Positions 5,864-5,869 of a DNA stretch of 5,869 nt are shown piece after piece (the first letter of the stretch is position 1; each line of letters opens with the position of its first letter). The stretch covers positions 15,965 through 21,833 of the forward strand of contig NZWF02000025.1 of the NCBI GenBank assembly GCA_002701605.2, read 5' to 3'. The stretch comes from a bacterium. Its GTDB lineage: Bacteria > Desulfobacterota_D > UBA1144. A program made the translations under genes and the position numbers. The notes below the pieces were generated by a model that was given only the letters and a program-made list of their open reading frames with translations, did not search any database and was not told where the DNA came from.

Positions 5864-5869
5864 GTTTAT

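Overview
The window is AT-rich bacterial DNA (roughly one third G+C by eye). It carries seven protein-coding genes in two converging blocks. Shine-Dalgarno sites (AGGAG/AGGAGG), a TTGACA-type promoter and hairpin/T-tract terminators point to a bacterium. The gene types and base composition would suit an uncultivated, possibly marine, heterotroph, but nothing here fixes the phylum. No RNA gene, mobile element, CRISPR array or long repeat was seen.

Plus-strand block, 1-2715. A cassette of three closely spaced genes comes first: a thiolase-superfamily protein cut by the left edge (1-1161), a DUF35 OB-fold protein (1193-1618) and a MaoC-type hot-dog hydratase (1632-2078). The thiolase-like protein lacks both cysteines expected of a working thiolase. 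Its partners are those of the Ltp2-ChsH2-ChsH1 system of actinobacterial steroid side-chain degradation, where a MaoC hydratase feeds a thiolase-fold aldolase bound to DUF35. The best reading is a hydratase plus retro-aldolase module acting on an acyl-CoA; the substrate is unknown. A hairpin terminator closes the cassette. A separate promoter and a strong Shine-Dalgarno site then drive a six-helix AmiS/UreI-family channel (2221-2715), which has its own terminator and no urease or amidase gene next to it.

Minus-strand block, 5863-2765. Reading leftward, an acetoacetate-decarboxylase-family protein with the Lys-Lys active-site motif (5863-4889) ends at a very strong terminator. Next come an NAD(P)-dependent aldehyde dehydrogenase (4802-3345) and a PNPOx-like FMN-binding protein (3358-2765). 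The last two genes overlap by 14 bases and are probably translationally coupled. The dehydrogenase has no visible Shine-Dalgarno site and a -10-like hexamer very close to its start.

Most genes suggest small-molecule carbon metabolism: acyl-CoA hydration and cleavage, beta-keto acid decarboxylation, aldehyde oxidation, and uptake of urea or short amides. A single pathway joining the two blocks is not demonstrated. The most distinctive points are the cysteine-less thiolase/DUF35/MaoC cassette, a DUF35 protein with a decayed zinc ribbon, and the orphan UreI-like channel.
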